Origin: Chlorokybus atmophyticus
Lineage: Eukaryota > Streptophyta > Chlorokybophyceae > Chlorokybales > Chlorokybaceae
Reading direction: 5' to 3'
NCBI GenBank assembly: GCA_009103225.1
Contig: RHPI01003369.1
Location: 1 to 64,000, forward strand
DNA length: 64,000 nt
This document shows, piece after piece, positions 33,693-44,163 of the stretch. The stretch's first letter is position 1; each line of letters starts with the position of its first letter. Position numbers and translations under genes: made by a program. Under the pieces are notes generated by a model. That model was given only the letters and a program-made list of their open reading frames with translations, had not been told where the DNA came from and searched no databases.

Positions 33693-33765
33693 GCGGATTT
33701 AGCTCAGTTGGGAGAGCGTTAGACTGAAGATCTAAAGGTCATGTGTTCGATCCACATAATCCGCA
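33693..33765 (+). tRNA. tRNA-Phe (anticodon GAA)
   Basis: A 73-base cloverleaf without intron. The acceptor stem GCGGATT pairs with AATCCGC (33758-33764), with discriminator A. The D-arm is AGCTCAGTTGGGAGAGC. The anticodon stem is TTAGA/TCTAA with loop CTGAAGA (GAA at 33726-33728), and the T-loop is TTCGATC. CCA is not encoded, as usual for nuclear genes. It starts 159 bases upstream of the SBPase ATG on the opposite strand. Confidence 0.97.
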
Positions 33766-33836
33766 GCGAGGAATACCCTTACCAGGACTCCTTTTGCGCA
33801 TTTGCACCCAATCTCTTGCCAAATCATTCTTTAGTG

Positions 33837-33941
33837 CAGACGCCCCATCCAACACTACGGGGTCTCAAATTACAAACTCCTTGTGCGCAAACCAATTGCA
33901 GACGCCCCATCGAACATTAAGGGGTCTCAAGTTACAAAAAG
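33837..33941. repeat. Short direct repeat after the tRNA
   Basis: Bases 33837-33879 and 33898-33941 share the frame GCAGACGCCCCATC...GGGGTCTCAA...TTACAAA with several substitutions. The word AGGACTCCTTTTGCGCA also occurs at about 33783 and 33955. Confidence 0.7.
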
Positions 33942-34118
33942 TCCCAACGCAACAAGGACTCCTTTTGCGCAATGCAATTAGAGGTTGTTGGTTCCGCAGG
34001 CACAACCCTTAATTGCTATCCATGCGCTAATGCAGGGAGCCTAGTCGAACGCACAAATTGTGTGAATCCATTGATAAATAAACACCTCAATAAGCGCGTC
34101 TTTTGCGCCTCATTCGTT

Positions 34119-34465
34119 GACATGAATGGATTGTTAGCAACAGTTTCCATTTGCCAATATTAAACGCCACTTCAACGCACCAAAAGTCGTAACTTATACA
34201 TGAGATCGTTAGCCTTATAGTGACCCCTTTTAAGTCATGCATTGCATCGTTTGCCAATCCCTTTATGAATTGATCAGCTTATGCACAGCTTATGACATGA
34301 ATGGATTGTTAGCAACAGTTTCCATTTGCCAATATTAGACGCCACTTTAACGGACCAAAAGTCGTAACTTACAAATGAGATCGTTAGCCTTATAGTGACC
34401 CCTTTTAAGTCATGCATTACATCGTTTGCCAATCCCTTTATGAATTGATTTGCTTATGCACGACG
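34119..34465. repeat. Tandem duplication, about 175-bp unit
   Basis: Unit 1 (34119-34293) and unit 2 (34294-34465) both start GACATGAATGGATTGTTAGC and differ at scattered positions. The second degrades at its 3' end. Confidence 0.85.
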
Positions 34466-35574
34466 TGACATCAAAGCACGAAGGGTCTCAAGTTGCGATG
34501 AACAAGTATGACAGACTATGTTACAGGCTCATTGAGCACATGGTGCCAAGATCATCGTATACGATTTGAACTTTCATTAACGTCACTACCATAAGTATCA
34601 CGCACATCTCGCGCTCATATTTATACACATATATCGCTATTGATATTGTTGTTATATTGTCATGTGCACAAAGACTGAGAATATGACAAATTCTGGTTAT
34701 CAATGTCATGTACGCATGTGCTTTGCCAGGAGTATTACTATAACAAACACAAATGAACCATATGTGATAATAGCATCGTTCTATTGGTAATGGGCTACGA
34801 ATCAGTTACACAATATGTGACATTAAAGATTGATACGAGTATCGAGTCAACATGCACAATCTCTACCCTATCCAAGTGCCTCGGTTACATGGATGCATGC
34901 AATGCTTGCCAAGCACATTTCTTTGAGAAATCAATAGATAAGTAAACATATCAAGCGTTGACGCAATGGCACAATTTGCTCGTCCCCTTCATGCAGCACT
35001 ACAGCAATACCCCGATTCAGACCTCGCCTTGGTGCAAAGACCAGGCTGTAGCTTGTCAAGCAACACTGCCACAGTAGCAATGCGTTTGTTGGTTGTCTTA
35101 ACAACTTTTGCTGTGCTGTTGCGCTGGTACTCCACACTGCCTGCGTATTTGTGCAGGCTGAATGAAGCATATCACTAGTTCTCAATTGCAGCATGACCAC
35201 CGCTTGATTCCGCAAGTGAAAACAAACATCTGCACGCCAACATCTGACGCACTCAACCCTCGACTCCATGCACATGGATGCACCAGCAGCTTGATGGACT
35301 ACTACAGAAGTTTTCCACTGCACTCAAACCCGACAGCTGAATCTCAGCCGAGTGTACTGCTGTGTGCAACTCTGCCAGGACATATTCACACAAGTGCGTG
35401 ACACTGGTGACCCCATTGCTCCCTGCTTGTGAAACGATGCATACTCATGCTTGAACAACCTGTTGCATTTTGAGAAGGAAGAAACCCCATGATACTGATA
35501 TATCATATACGATACTGTGCTGCCTGGTTGTGATAGTCTGAACTGCACTGCAACTGAACTGGACTCAACTTGGT
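34466..35574. other. Intergenic, no supported gene
   Basis: AT-rich at first (34520-34850), then mixed. Open stretches around 34931-35401 lack splice signals and family resemblance. Confidence 0.45.
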
Positions 35575-36030
35575 CTACTCTTCCTCAGTGAGTGCCTCCA
35601 CCCGGAGTAGGATGAAGCCGAAGGCCAGGCCGATGAGTGTGATGCCGATCATGACGGGGACGATGGCGAGAGTCTCTTCGCCGACGCCGTTCTTCGTGAC
35701 CAGGGCGCCGCCCCTTGCGCTCATGCCAGCTCGCACCTTGCGGGACAGCTCAGCGAAGCGCTCGTCGCAGCTAGTGGCCTGGAGGAGGAGGCGGCGGCGG
35801 CGACAAGCTCAGAGACGGACAAGACGGACCAGCATGACAATGTCGGCAATGACGGTAACTGCTAAGCTCACCTGGGCGAGGGCAGACACAGGGATGTCCT
35901 TCCTGAGGCCAGCGTAGTTGCGCATGGGCTTGACGGCGGGGGCGGCGGTGCTGGCAACCATGCGGGAGGGCTGCCTGGCGGCGGGGGCCAGAGACGGCAA
36001 GGCCAACGGGACGGCGGTGATGGTAGCCAT
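35575..36030 (-). CDS. petM: Cytochrome b6f complex subunit 7 (PetM), nuclear-encoded
   Basis: Exons 36030-35872 and 35778-35575 (93-base intron, phase 0) encode 120 residues. The first 85 or so form a plastid transit region rich in Ala, Pro, Ser and Arg. The mature part begins around residue 86 (GEETLAIVP), crosses the membrane once (VMIGITLIGLAFGFILL), and ends RVEALTEEE. This matches the pattern of green-algal PetM, a 4-kDa subunit of the thylakoid cytochrome b6f complex that carries electrons between the photosystems. Telo-box-like motifs lie about 110-135 bases upstream. Confidence 0.9.
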
Positions 36031-36138
36031 TGCTTAAGCTTGATCTACCGTTCCACAACCCGCGTCCTCGCCGCTCCCTTGACCACGGCGACGATAGCAG
36101 CAATATCGGCAACAACAACACCGCTCACCACCACAAAC

Positions 36139-36165
36139 ACCCTAAACCTTGAGCCCTAAACCCTA
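36139..36165. promoter_or_regulatory. Telo-box-like motifs upstream of petM
   Basis: ACCCTAAACC (36139-36148) and CCCTAAACCCTA (36154-36165) stand upstream of the petM ATG at 36030 (minus strand). They are similar to boxes near 2792-2838 and 62699-62714. Confidence 0.4.
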
Positions 36166-37597
36166 TCTGAGGTCTGGACACAATGTCCGCCGTACGATCA
36201 AGGCTGCGCAACCCAAGCCACGCGATACGAATGAGCATTGTATAAGGAGGCATCGCGCCGTGGATATGAGTGCAGAGCTGGAAACATCACATCATAACGA
36301 CACAAGTAACCTGTTGGTCATGACGTAGACCATTGATACCAAGGTAAGCATTAATGATATCAAGGTAGGCATCAAGATGATTGAGAAGAAATAATCATAA
36401 CCACGTGTAAATGAAAGCTTCATGCGTAAGTTGAATCCTTGGGTTTTAGGCAGGCATGGATTTGATCCTCATTGGATATAATGATGCTTCGTGGTTATCG
36501 TTTTTACCACGAGACATTACTAGATATGCTGTATGCAGGTTGTCTGCTTCAATTGCATGATGCATTACATGCATTGCATCACTGACACGACATGTATACA
36601 TATTTATGTTGTTATCCATGAATTGTTGTTCGTGATGCTCATTACATTTGTGATTGTACAACCGTACTTGTCATAACAAGTAATACCCAGGGTGGTCCCT
36701 GTATTTGCAATGCTTTGTCATCGTTTAAATACGCCTTGCAGCAATACTTTGCATTGCTAAGCTCCTGTAATGCTAGTGACAATCGTGCACATATGGACTT
36801 GTCGTAGGAATGTTGCAGAGCCAGCGCTGCGGGCTTCATTGATGTGCCGAATTGATGTGTTTGGCCCAAATGTTTGGTTCCAATGCACACAACCGTTGTG
36901 TATATAAGGGGTATGATACGGTGGCAGCATGCATGGTGTGGACAGTGCGAATGGCAGGCATCAGCACAAGCATACACACGCTTTACANTCGGGCATATTC
37001 AACAAAACAAATGTCAAATGTTCCCAAGCAAACACATGTGGTGTACATGCAATGCGGAACGGCAATGCACATGCATAGTGGCATGCACAGTCAGCAGCAT
37101 GCAGAGTGACATAATGCATACCAACAACATCATTGTCATGTTGACCACCGGGTTCATTCACTACCTCACACGCTACACTACCCCTACCACCCCGTTAGCC
37201 ATGTAAGCATGCACATGCATATGCGTTCACCTGCACAATGGCCAATTGTACCAATTAGGCATGTAGTCCTCCGCTTTTATGGACCCCGTCTTCGAGGCAT
37301 GCAGCAAGGCGGAAGTGGCGGATGGAGGGGGTGGGGTGGGGGTGGGTATGTGCATGCGGGTATTTTTGGCACATGTGTGGTGCAACATTGACACAATGAC
37401 ACATATGTGCCATCTTGTACTGTGTCTGATATGTAAGTGCTCTTATTGAACACACACATGTAAGTTCAAGCTGCAAGTTATCAGCTTTGTAGATACTGTA
37501 TTCGCGTGTGCTACTATCACTTTGTGCGTACGCAGTACTGTAAGCAAATATGCCATTGTGCAAGCTTTTATGCAACTCCAATAAGTGATCTGCCGCT
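36166..37597. other. Intergenic with copy 2 of the 300-bp repeat and an N
   Basis: Contains the second copy of the 300-bp repeat (36688-36987), the N at 36988, and TGCATG-rich and G-rich DNA (GGTGGGGTGGGGG-like near 37320-37350). No gene is supported. Confidence 0.5.
36688..36987. repeat. 300-bp direct repeat, copy 2, ending at an N
   Basis: Matches 30584-30883 base for base as far as checked and stops exactly before the N at 36988. This indicates a contig end. Either the segment between the copies is tandemly duplicated in the genome and collapsed, or the copy is an assembly error. Confidence 0.9.
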
Positions 37598-40087
37598 TTA
37601 TTGCGCAGGCTTGCTCTGCACCTGAGCAGCGTCCTCCAAAAGTGCAAAATCCTGCTCCGGCGCGTGCTTCCAGAACAAAGTGCAATACTCCAACCACGCA
37701 GGCTTCACCACGTGCTTCCCATGCTTGCGTGCCCACTTCACCTGCAATGACAGCAACAATCTGAATGCCCCACACGCACTCATGCTCACACGCACACGCG
37801 CATGCACACCACCGTGATTGGCACAACATATCCACCTTCTCTGTGCCTTGGTCGACTGCCACCACGTGCGTGACTTCCTCCGATGCCTCCTCCACGCATT
37901 TCGCCCCGAAGTCAATAGCGGACTGCCACAGCGGGTGCGTGACGGCGGCGCGCGTTGTGCGAGGGAAGATCCGGCTGAAGACGATGCAGCAGCCCTGGAG
38001 AACCCGCCGACGCGCCCGTTGCAGCACCTGTTGTTGAATCAGAGAAGTGTGTGTGCACTTGCGTGCATGTGTGCGTGTGTGTGGGGTGGGGGGGGTGGGG
38101 TGAGGGTGGGGGGGATTGTGTGTGCGGGCTGTCACAATGCCAGTGCATAGGCACACACACGCGTGCACATGCAATGCTCCTGCCATGTATCTCCACGTCA
38201 CTCAACCAACACTCACCTCTCGGACATCATGCTTCAGCAAGTCGAGCTCCGTGTCCTGTACAAAAGCCTTCAATGAGACACACTCTCACACTAGTTCTGT
38301 AAATCAACAGTCCAACACAAAGGAGAAAGCAAGATTCTGAATGTGCACCTGTTCTGACAAGGAGAAGAACTCCTGATGGACGTTGCACAGCACATCCAGT
38401 ATGCTGGCAAGCATCCCCTTGTGCGGGTCTTCATCGAGTCCCGACTCAAACATGGACGAGCCCTGCAAAGAGATAGCGGCTATCACAAACTCTGATGCAA
38501 TTGATGATTACAACAACTTTGATACATCGAGTCCACTGCACAACTCACCGGCAACCCGAACTGTCGTCGGCTACCCGGAAAGTAGTGGTAGCGCTCCAAC
38601 ACGACGAGGTTGGCTCTGTGTTTGGGCCACACCTGAGCAACAAACAGTTGTAAGCATGCGTGCGTTCATGCGTGAACGTAAGTGTGCATGCGCACGTGCG
38701 TGTGGATATTGTGTGTCTTGCATAATATTCACACAGTACATGGACGGTGTCGTCGAGGATGAGTACGGCTGTATCCGCCCCCAGCACGATATCCAGATCC
38801 TTCTGCGTCCTGCTCGTGCTATCTGACGCCGATATCACCCTGGGTCCGAAGAACCTCCCGTCCGGATCCAACAACTTGGCCATCTCCGCCGCGTACGCCC
38901 TCTCCCCCATCGTGTACACGTACATGAGGAACCTCTCCCCTGCCTTCTGCAAAAACTCCCTCACATAGGGCCTGAGTTTGGTCCACATGGCCAAGTGCTT
39001 GAGGTGGTGGAGTAGACCGGGTTGTTGTATCACTCCCCGCTTCTCGGCGTCCAACATGCTGTCCAACTTGGACGTGTCGGCCTGGGTCAAGTCGATGTGG
39101 CGGGCGGAGTTGAGGAGGGTGTGGTCCAAGTCGAGGATGAGGAGGAGGCGCTTGGATTTGAGGACGGTTGTGACCTCGAGCTTGCGGAGACGCTCGGCCT
39201 CATGCTCGCTCAACTCGAGACCTGCAGAGAGATGGGTGTTGGGAAGAACAACGAGCACGCACTTCCACACAACACTGCAGATATGTAACGGTTTATTGAC
39301 GGATACCGCACATACGCGCTTACGCATGCACGTACGCGCACACGCGCGCACACACAAGCAGACATGCACGCGCAGTACTGCGCTGGCGCGCTCACGGTAG
39401 TATATATGAAAGTTACTATCATCACCTGTAGTCAATCAACAACTCACCTGGGTGGACATAGTGGAGGTTCACGCCCCAATTTGCAGCCGCGCCGCCGTCG
39501 TCGGTTTCGGGGTCGACTTCGGTGCTTCTGTCCACGCCGCAGCGGATGCACACGCCGCGCATGAAGCCAGGGTGCGGAGGGCAAACTTTACTCTGACCTG
39601 CGTGTTTACGTGTGAGCATGTGCACGTGTACAATCGCAATGGTGACATTACCAACAAACAGCACTCACTTGGGTCGATGGCAATGTTGACAACCGCTGTC
39701 ACCTCTTCCGTGGTTCGCCGCTTCAACCGCCTCTCCGCGTGCAGATGATGCTCCTCGATGATAATGTCATCGTCCTCTCTCAGCCTGCAAACACACATAC
39801 ATCCCCTTACCCACCAACAGCAGCGGTCATATGTTACGCACACACAATCTGTTGCAAGTAATCCCTGTCACGCACCGAGTTTGTTTGAACGTGGTCACCT
39901 CCAACTCGTCCACCTGATCCCCATCCTCATCCCTGTTGTTGTCCTCATCTCCGCTCAGCTCCGCTTCAAGCAAGGAAGCGAAGTCCCTGGCTGCAGCGGA
40001 GTTGTCGCTCTGAGACGGTGAACCGGCCTCACCATCGTCAACCTGGTGACTGGTGGGCCCAAACTCATCCTCCTCGTCGTGATACAT
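37598..40087 (-). CDS. FCP1/CPL4-like RNA polymerase II CTD phosphatase with BRCT
   Basis: Nine exons fit in phase: 40087-39876, 39784-39669, 39597-39448, 39221-38740, 38632-38549, 38462-38349, 38255-38217, 38027-37836 and 37741-37598, giving 510 residues. FCP1-type enzymes dephosphorylate the C-terminal repeats of the largest RNA polymerase II subunit, recycling the polymerase. The N-terminus is acidic. A CPPHPGFMRGVCIRCG motif precedes the catalytic domain, as in plant CPL4. The phosphatase signature DLDHT gives Asp190 (nucleophile), Asp192 and Thr194. MYVYTMGERAYA and LDDTVHVWPKHRANL follow. A BRCT domain fills residues about 385-490 (GCCIVFSRIFPRT, THVVAVDQ, KPAWLEYC). Both signature halves are intact, so activity is expected. 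Confidence 0.93.
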
Positions 40088-42577
40088 TCAGGATGATGAC
40101 AAGACAACCGATTGCATGGTGGCGTCCACGTGTTCAGGATAGGTCACATGGGCTGGTTGTTATTGTTCCTTCTGGTTTTCCATTGTTGTTGCTGTTGATT
40201 GTCTCATGTTAGCTTCAGAGTCGTCAGCAGGTCATCGTCAACAGCAGGGTGACGTCGAGAGAGAGTCGCAAGAGCGTTCCTCCCCCTGCACACACACATA
40301 CACATGCAACAAGCAGTCGGCATGCTGTCTCTCGGATGCATCACAGCAAGCAACCCAACCAACCAACCAACCAACCAACCAACCAACACTACAGATACGC
40401 ACACGCCGAACCGGACTCAACGCTGACTAGACGCAAGACACACACACACACACCCATACACGACCTGTCCCGTCACGTCGTCAACTTCTGCGTCACTGCG
40501 CATCTGTGCGTGGCAACTCAACCACCAGCACAACCACGACCACGACCACCAACACCAGCAGTGTCGGTCGCTCCACCTGTTGCACAATGACGGACCTCCC
40601 TCCACGCTGCGATCTCTCTCTCCACTAAAAACCGCCAACTGTCAACGTCGCGTCAGCAACAGATCGTCCCGATGCGGCGGCGGCGTGGATGGGGAGCAGG
40701 AGGGCGTGAAGGAGGTGGAAGATGATGATGATGAGGAGGAGGAGGAGGAGGAAGTCGGCACCTTCCTGAGGCAAGTGCTTCAGCCACTTGCCTCTGGGAG
40801 GTGTTTCAGGTGCTCCCAATCTTTGTCGATCTCAAGAGTTGACTCGCTAGTGCTTTCTTATTTTCATGCACGCATGGACTGGCAGCAATAACCACTGGTT
40901 TGTCTACTTGTGATACTTACCCTACCTCTCTGGCATGCTTTGCTTCATATCCCTTTGTCTGCCGCTGTTGCTGAGAGGCATCGCGATCTATTGCGTGTTG
41001 CTGCGGCAGCAACTCTGCATGTCATATGGTGCTGCTGATGTTCAGTATTGTGCTCCTTTACAGTGTACCACGGGTCTCTGACGTGTGCATCATGGCTTAG
41101 GTATCAACCAGTATCACTATCAGTGTCACATTCATGAGTGCACTGCCAATGCTTTACAAGCAACATCACTATCGATGCTGAAAATTTGAGTGAAGGCAAA
41201 TAGCAGCTGGCATTCAACATGGCCCAATGCAAATTCTCTAGTAATCCAAGATGCTGTGCTGTGACAGATCTGGACATAAGCTCCTGCCAAGTTTGCTTTC
41301 TGTAGTTGGAGGGTAATTTCATGCCGTTGCTTGTACGATTAACCATACTCTTTCACACACGACAAATGTGCACTTGGCTGATAGGATCACGCGTGCAAGC
41401 GTGCGTGCATGAGAGTATGCGGGTGCGCACGCGTGCGTGTGGGAAGGGAGTGAATGTGGGTTTGTTAGCTTGTGGCTTGTAGGCTGTGTCTGAGTGTGGT
41501 CGCATGCTTGTGTGCGAGTGTGGTCGCATGCTTGTTCAAGTGTGTGTGTAAGGGTGCATGACTGTGTGTGCGGTTGCGTGCATGCATGCGCACTGGTGTG
41601 GGTGTGCTTCTGGTGCTTGGCTTGGATGGCACAAGCAGCTCGATGCCCCTAAAACTCAACCACTAGCTATTGGCACTGGTGTCACACCCACCGCACTGGC
41701 TGATTAGCACACACGCAACTGTGCGTGCGCACGTGTGTCTGTTCTGTGTGAGTACTAGTGTTTACTAGCTTCTATCAAGTGCACTGCAGTCACATTCCAG
41801 CCCACCATCGCAACCTGTGTCAACGATAATATTTCTGTTGACAGAGGTTGCAATGGTGGTTCCGGCAATGTGAGCCGCATTGCTTTGTCTATTGGCTTCG
41901 CTGTTGTCATGAGCGCCAGCGCTGTCGCCCATTCGTGTCTCATGATGACTTCGAGAGTGCGTAAACCGTGTCTTACTCTCATGGTTGTCAGCAGCAGCTT
42001 TTATTTGCAGACATTTGCGAGACATTCTGCTTTTTATGCGCGGTGACAGGCTCGTCAGGAACAATCTTCGCTGATGTTTGCAATTTAGGCATATGTACGC
42101 CACCTGCAGGTGGTGCGGCACCCCTGGTTGTTAGCAGTTTCAGCCTTCTTAGCTCTATCATGGTGGTCGTGCGTTGTTGATTGTGTGATCCACTCGTGTT
42201 GGCTTTCTGTACACTGAAGTTGGCGAAGCAGTGACAGCACTCTTAAGCAATGCCAAGTTGTTGAGGACGTTTGCGTGCAGACATAGGCCTATGCATATGC
42301 ACGACTGATGCACATGGTAAATCAAAGGGGCCAAGAATACGAGCAATCACAGAACATCACGAATACCAACAAGCAACCACACACAAATAAACTCAACCAC
42401 TCGGCATGCGTGCATAGCTTGCAATGGCGACCCGATGGCAAGTTAGAGCACCTGTCACACAACAATTGGTCGGTTAGACCTCAAACAGCTTCAACATAAT
42501 GCACCTGCCAACCACATGTATTATTGGCAGCAGTGTTCTACAGCATGCATCAGCGGAGACTGCATGTCAGTTGTTCA
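40088..42577. other. Intergenic; one weak acidic open frame and repeats
   Basis: An open frame on the plus strand near 40580-40891 encodes an Asp/Glu-rich run followed by GTFLRQVLQPLASG. It has no recognisable family and overlaps an equally open minus frame, so it is doubtful. A CCAA microsatellite lies at about 40355-40386, and GTGTGCATGC-rich DNA around 41390-41600. An extended hairpin at 41790-41873 is listed separately. Confidence 0.4.
41790..41873. ncRNA. Extended imperfect hairpin, possible small-RNA precursor
   Basis: Arms 41802-41824 and 41837-41859 pair over 23 positions with two mismatches around a 12-base AT-rich loop. After a small bulge the pairing continues (TCACATT at 41790-41796 with AATGTGA at 41867-41873). 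Length and mismatch level resemble a microRNA precursor or a miniature inverted-repeat element. Transcription is not shown. Confidence 0.3.
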
Positions 42578-43537
42578 ATGGCGGAAGCAGGTGGCGGTGG
42601 CGGTGGCGGCGTGGGCGGCGAGGGCGCTGCGGCGGTGAGGCGGCTGGTGGCGGCGGTGGGCGCGCTGCTCGTCCTACTGCGCCACGTCGCCTACAACGGC
42701 GCCACCGCCGCCGGAGGAGGAGCCAACCCCGCCGCAGCCGCGGCCGCCTCCCAGCGCGCGCAGCTGCTCGTGCAACAGGTGCCTTGATGTTTATAATGAT
42801 GGTATTGGTGTTACTAATGCTAATGGTATGGGTGCATGAATGGGGAGTGCCGTGATGATATGTTCGACCATTGCAACAAACGTTATGCCAGTAGCGTGCA
42901 TACGTGCACAATGCCTCCAAGGCATGGTAGAACGCACTCACTTTGTTTTGTTTTTGATTGTGTGTGTGTACTGTCAGCCACTCGCGTGACAGCCGGTTCT
43001 TATGCAGTCAATGCACCCCTATGCATGCATGATAAGGCAATTGCCATGCGCGTACACATGCGTGTGTGGCACTGAAGCGATAGCAATACACACGCTCTAC
43101 TACAAATCTCGGCATGTGCATGCTAAAAGGTAGTATCCCTGTCAACCAACTGACTGATCGAACGCTGTGTTGGAATCTGTTGTCGTTGTGCAACGCAGAT
43201 TGCAGAGTCGCTGGCCAAGACGCGCAGACTCCTCAAAGCCTTGAAGCAGGGAACAAACGAGCAGCAGCAGCAGCTACAACCACCACCACAGCCACCACAG
43301 CCACCACAGCCTCAACAACAGCAGCAGCAACAAGTACAAACACAACCACAGCCACAACAACAACTGCCACAACAGCCACAACAGCAGCAGCAGCAGCAGC
43401 ATGAGAGGCTGCGGGCATTGAGGGAGGAGTGCGAGCGCAAGAATGCCGCGCTGGGGGTGCTGATTGGCCGGCTGAGGGAGCTGCTGGCGGATGTCGCCAC
43501 CATGCAACCGCTGCCGCCCCTCCCGGCAGACAGGTGA
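42578..43537 (+). CDS. Mediator subunit 30-like protein
   Basis: Exons 42578-42778 and 43199-43537 (phase 0) give 179 residues. The start is the ATG directly before a glycine run (MAEAGGGG). Exon 1 encodes a helical Ala-rich stretch. Exon 2 encodes IAESLAKTRRLLKALKQG, a long Gln/Pro tract, then a conserved C-terminal helix (LREECERKNAALGVLIGRLRE). The C-terminal pattern of KN followed by LxxLIxxLRxLxxD matches plant MED30, part of the Mediator head that links transcription factors to RNA polymerase II. The Gln tract is encoded mostly by CAG and CAA and is likely length-variable. The rest of the protein is low complexity, so the family call rests on two short helices. Confidence 0.55.
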
Positions 43538-44163
43538 TATGTAAACCGTAGCACGCACGCGTGCAGCAGGCTGAGATGGAGGAGGCTCTGTCATCCAGAA
43601 TGTAGCAGCCGAGTTCAACACAGGTATGGGCGTATGTGTGCGGGGTGCTCTATCATATATGCTGGCGCAAGCATTGTTGACATGCGCACTCTGCTGCTGC
43701 ATTGTGTACATGCATGTGTGTGCAGTTGTGATGGAGTTTTCCGGTTGCTGCCATGAGATGATTGGATTTATGTCACAGAAGCAGGGGTCATGATGGGGCA
43801 ATGTGTCCGAGCTACACCTGCTTTAGCCACAAGCACAGGAGATATTGAGTGAAGCCAAAAGATGGCCATCTTTGCTTTGATATGGCCTGTTGGCATCCAT
43901 CTTTGATGTGATCACCTTGTTGAGTTTGGGTTCTATAAGTATGCAGCAACTGTGCCCGCTTACTGAATATGACCGACATCAACACAACAAACAAGTTGCA
44001 GTCAATGCGTGTTAGTGCCTCAACTTTCACCACACGACATTGGCACGTACATCTGTAGTGTTTGCCGTACATCTATAGGTTGACTTCAACAGTAGCATAT
44101 CAATATGACACAACGGCTGCAGCAGTCCAGCTACAGCTAGTAATAATGATAGTACAACAGACA

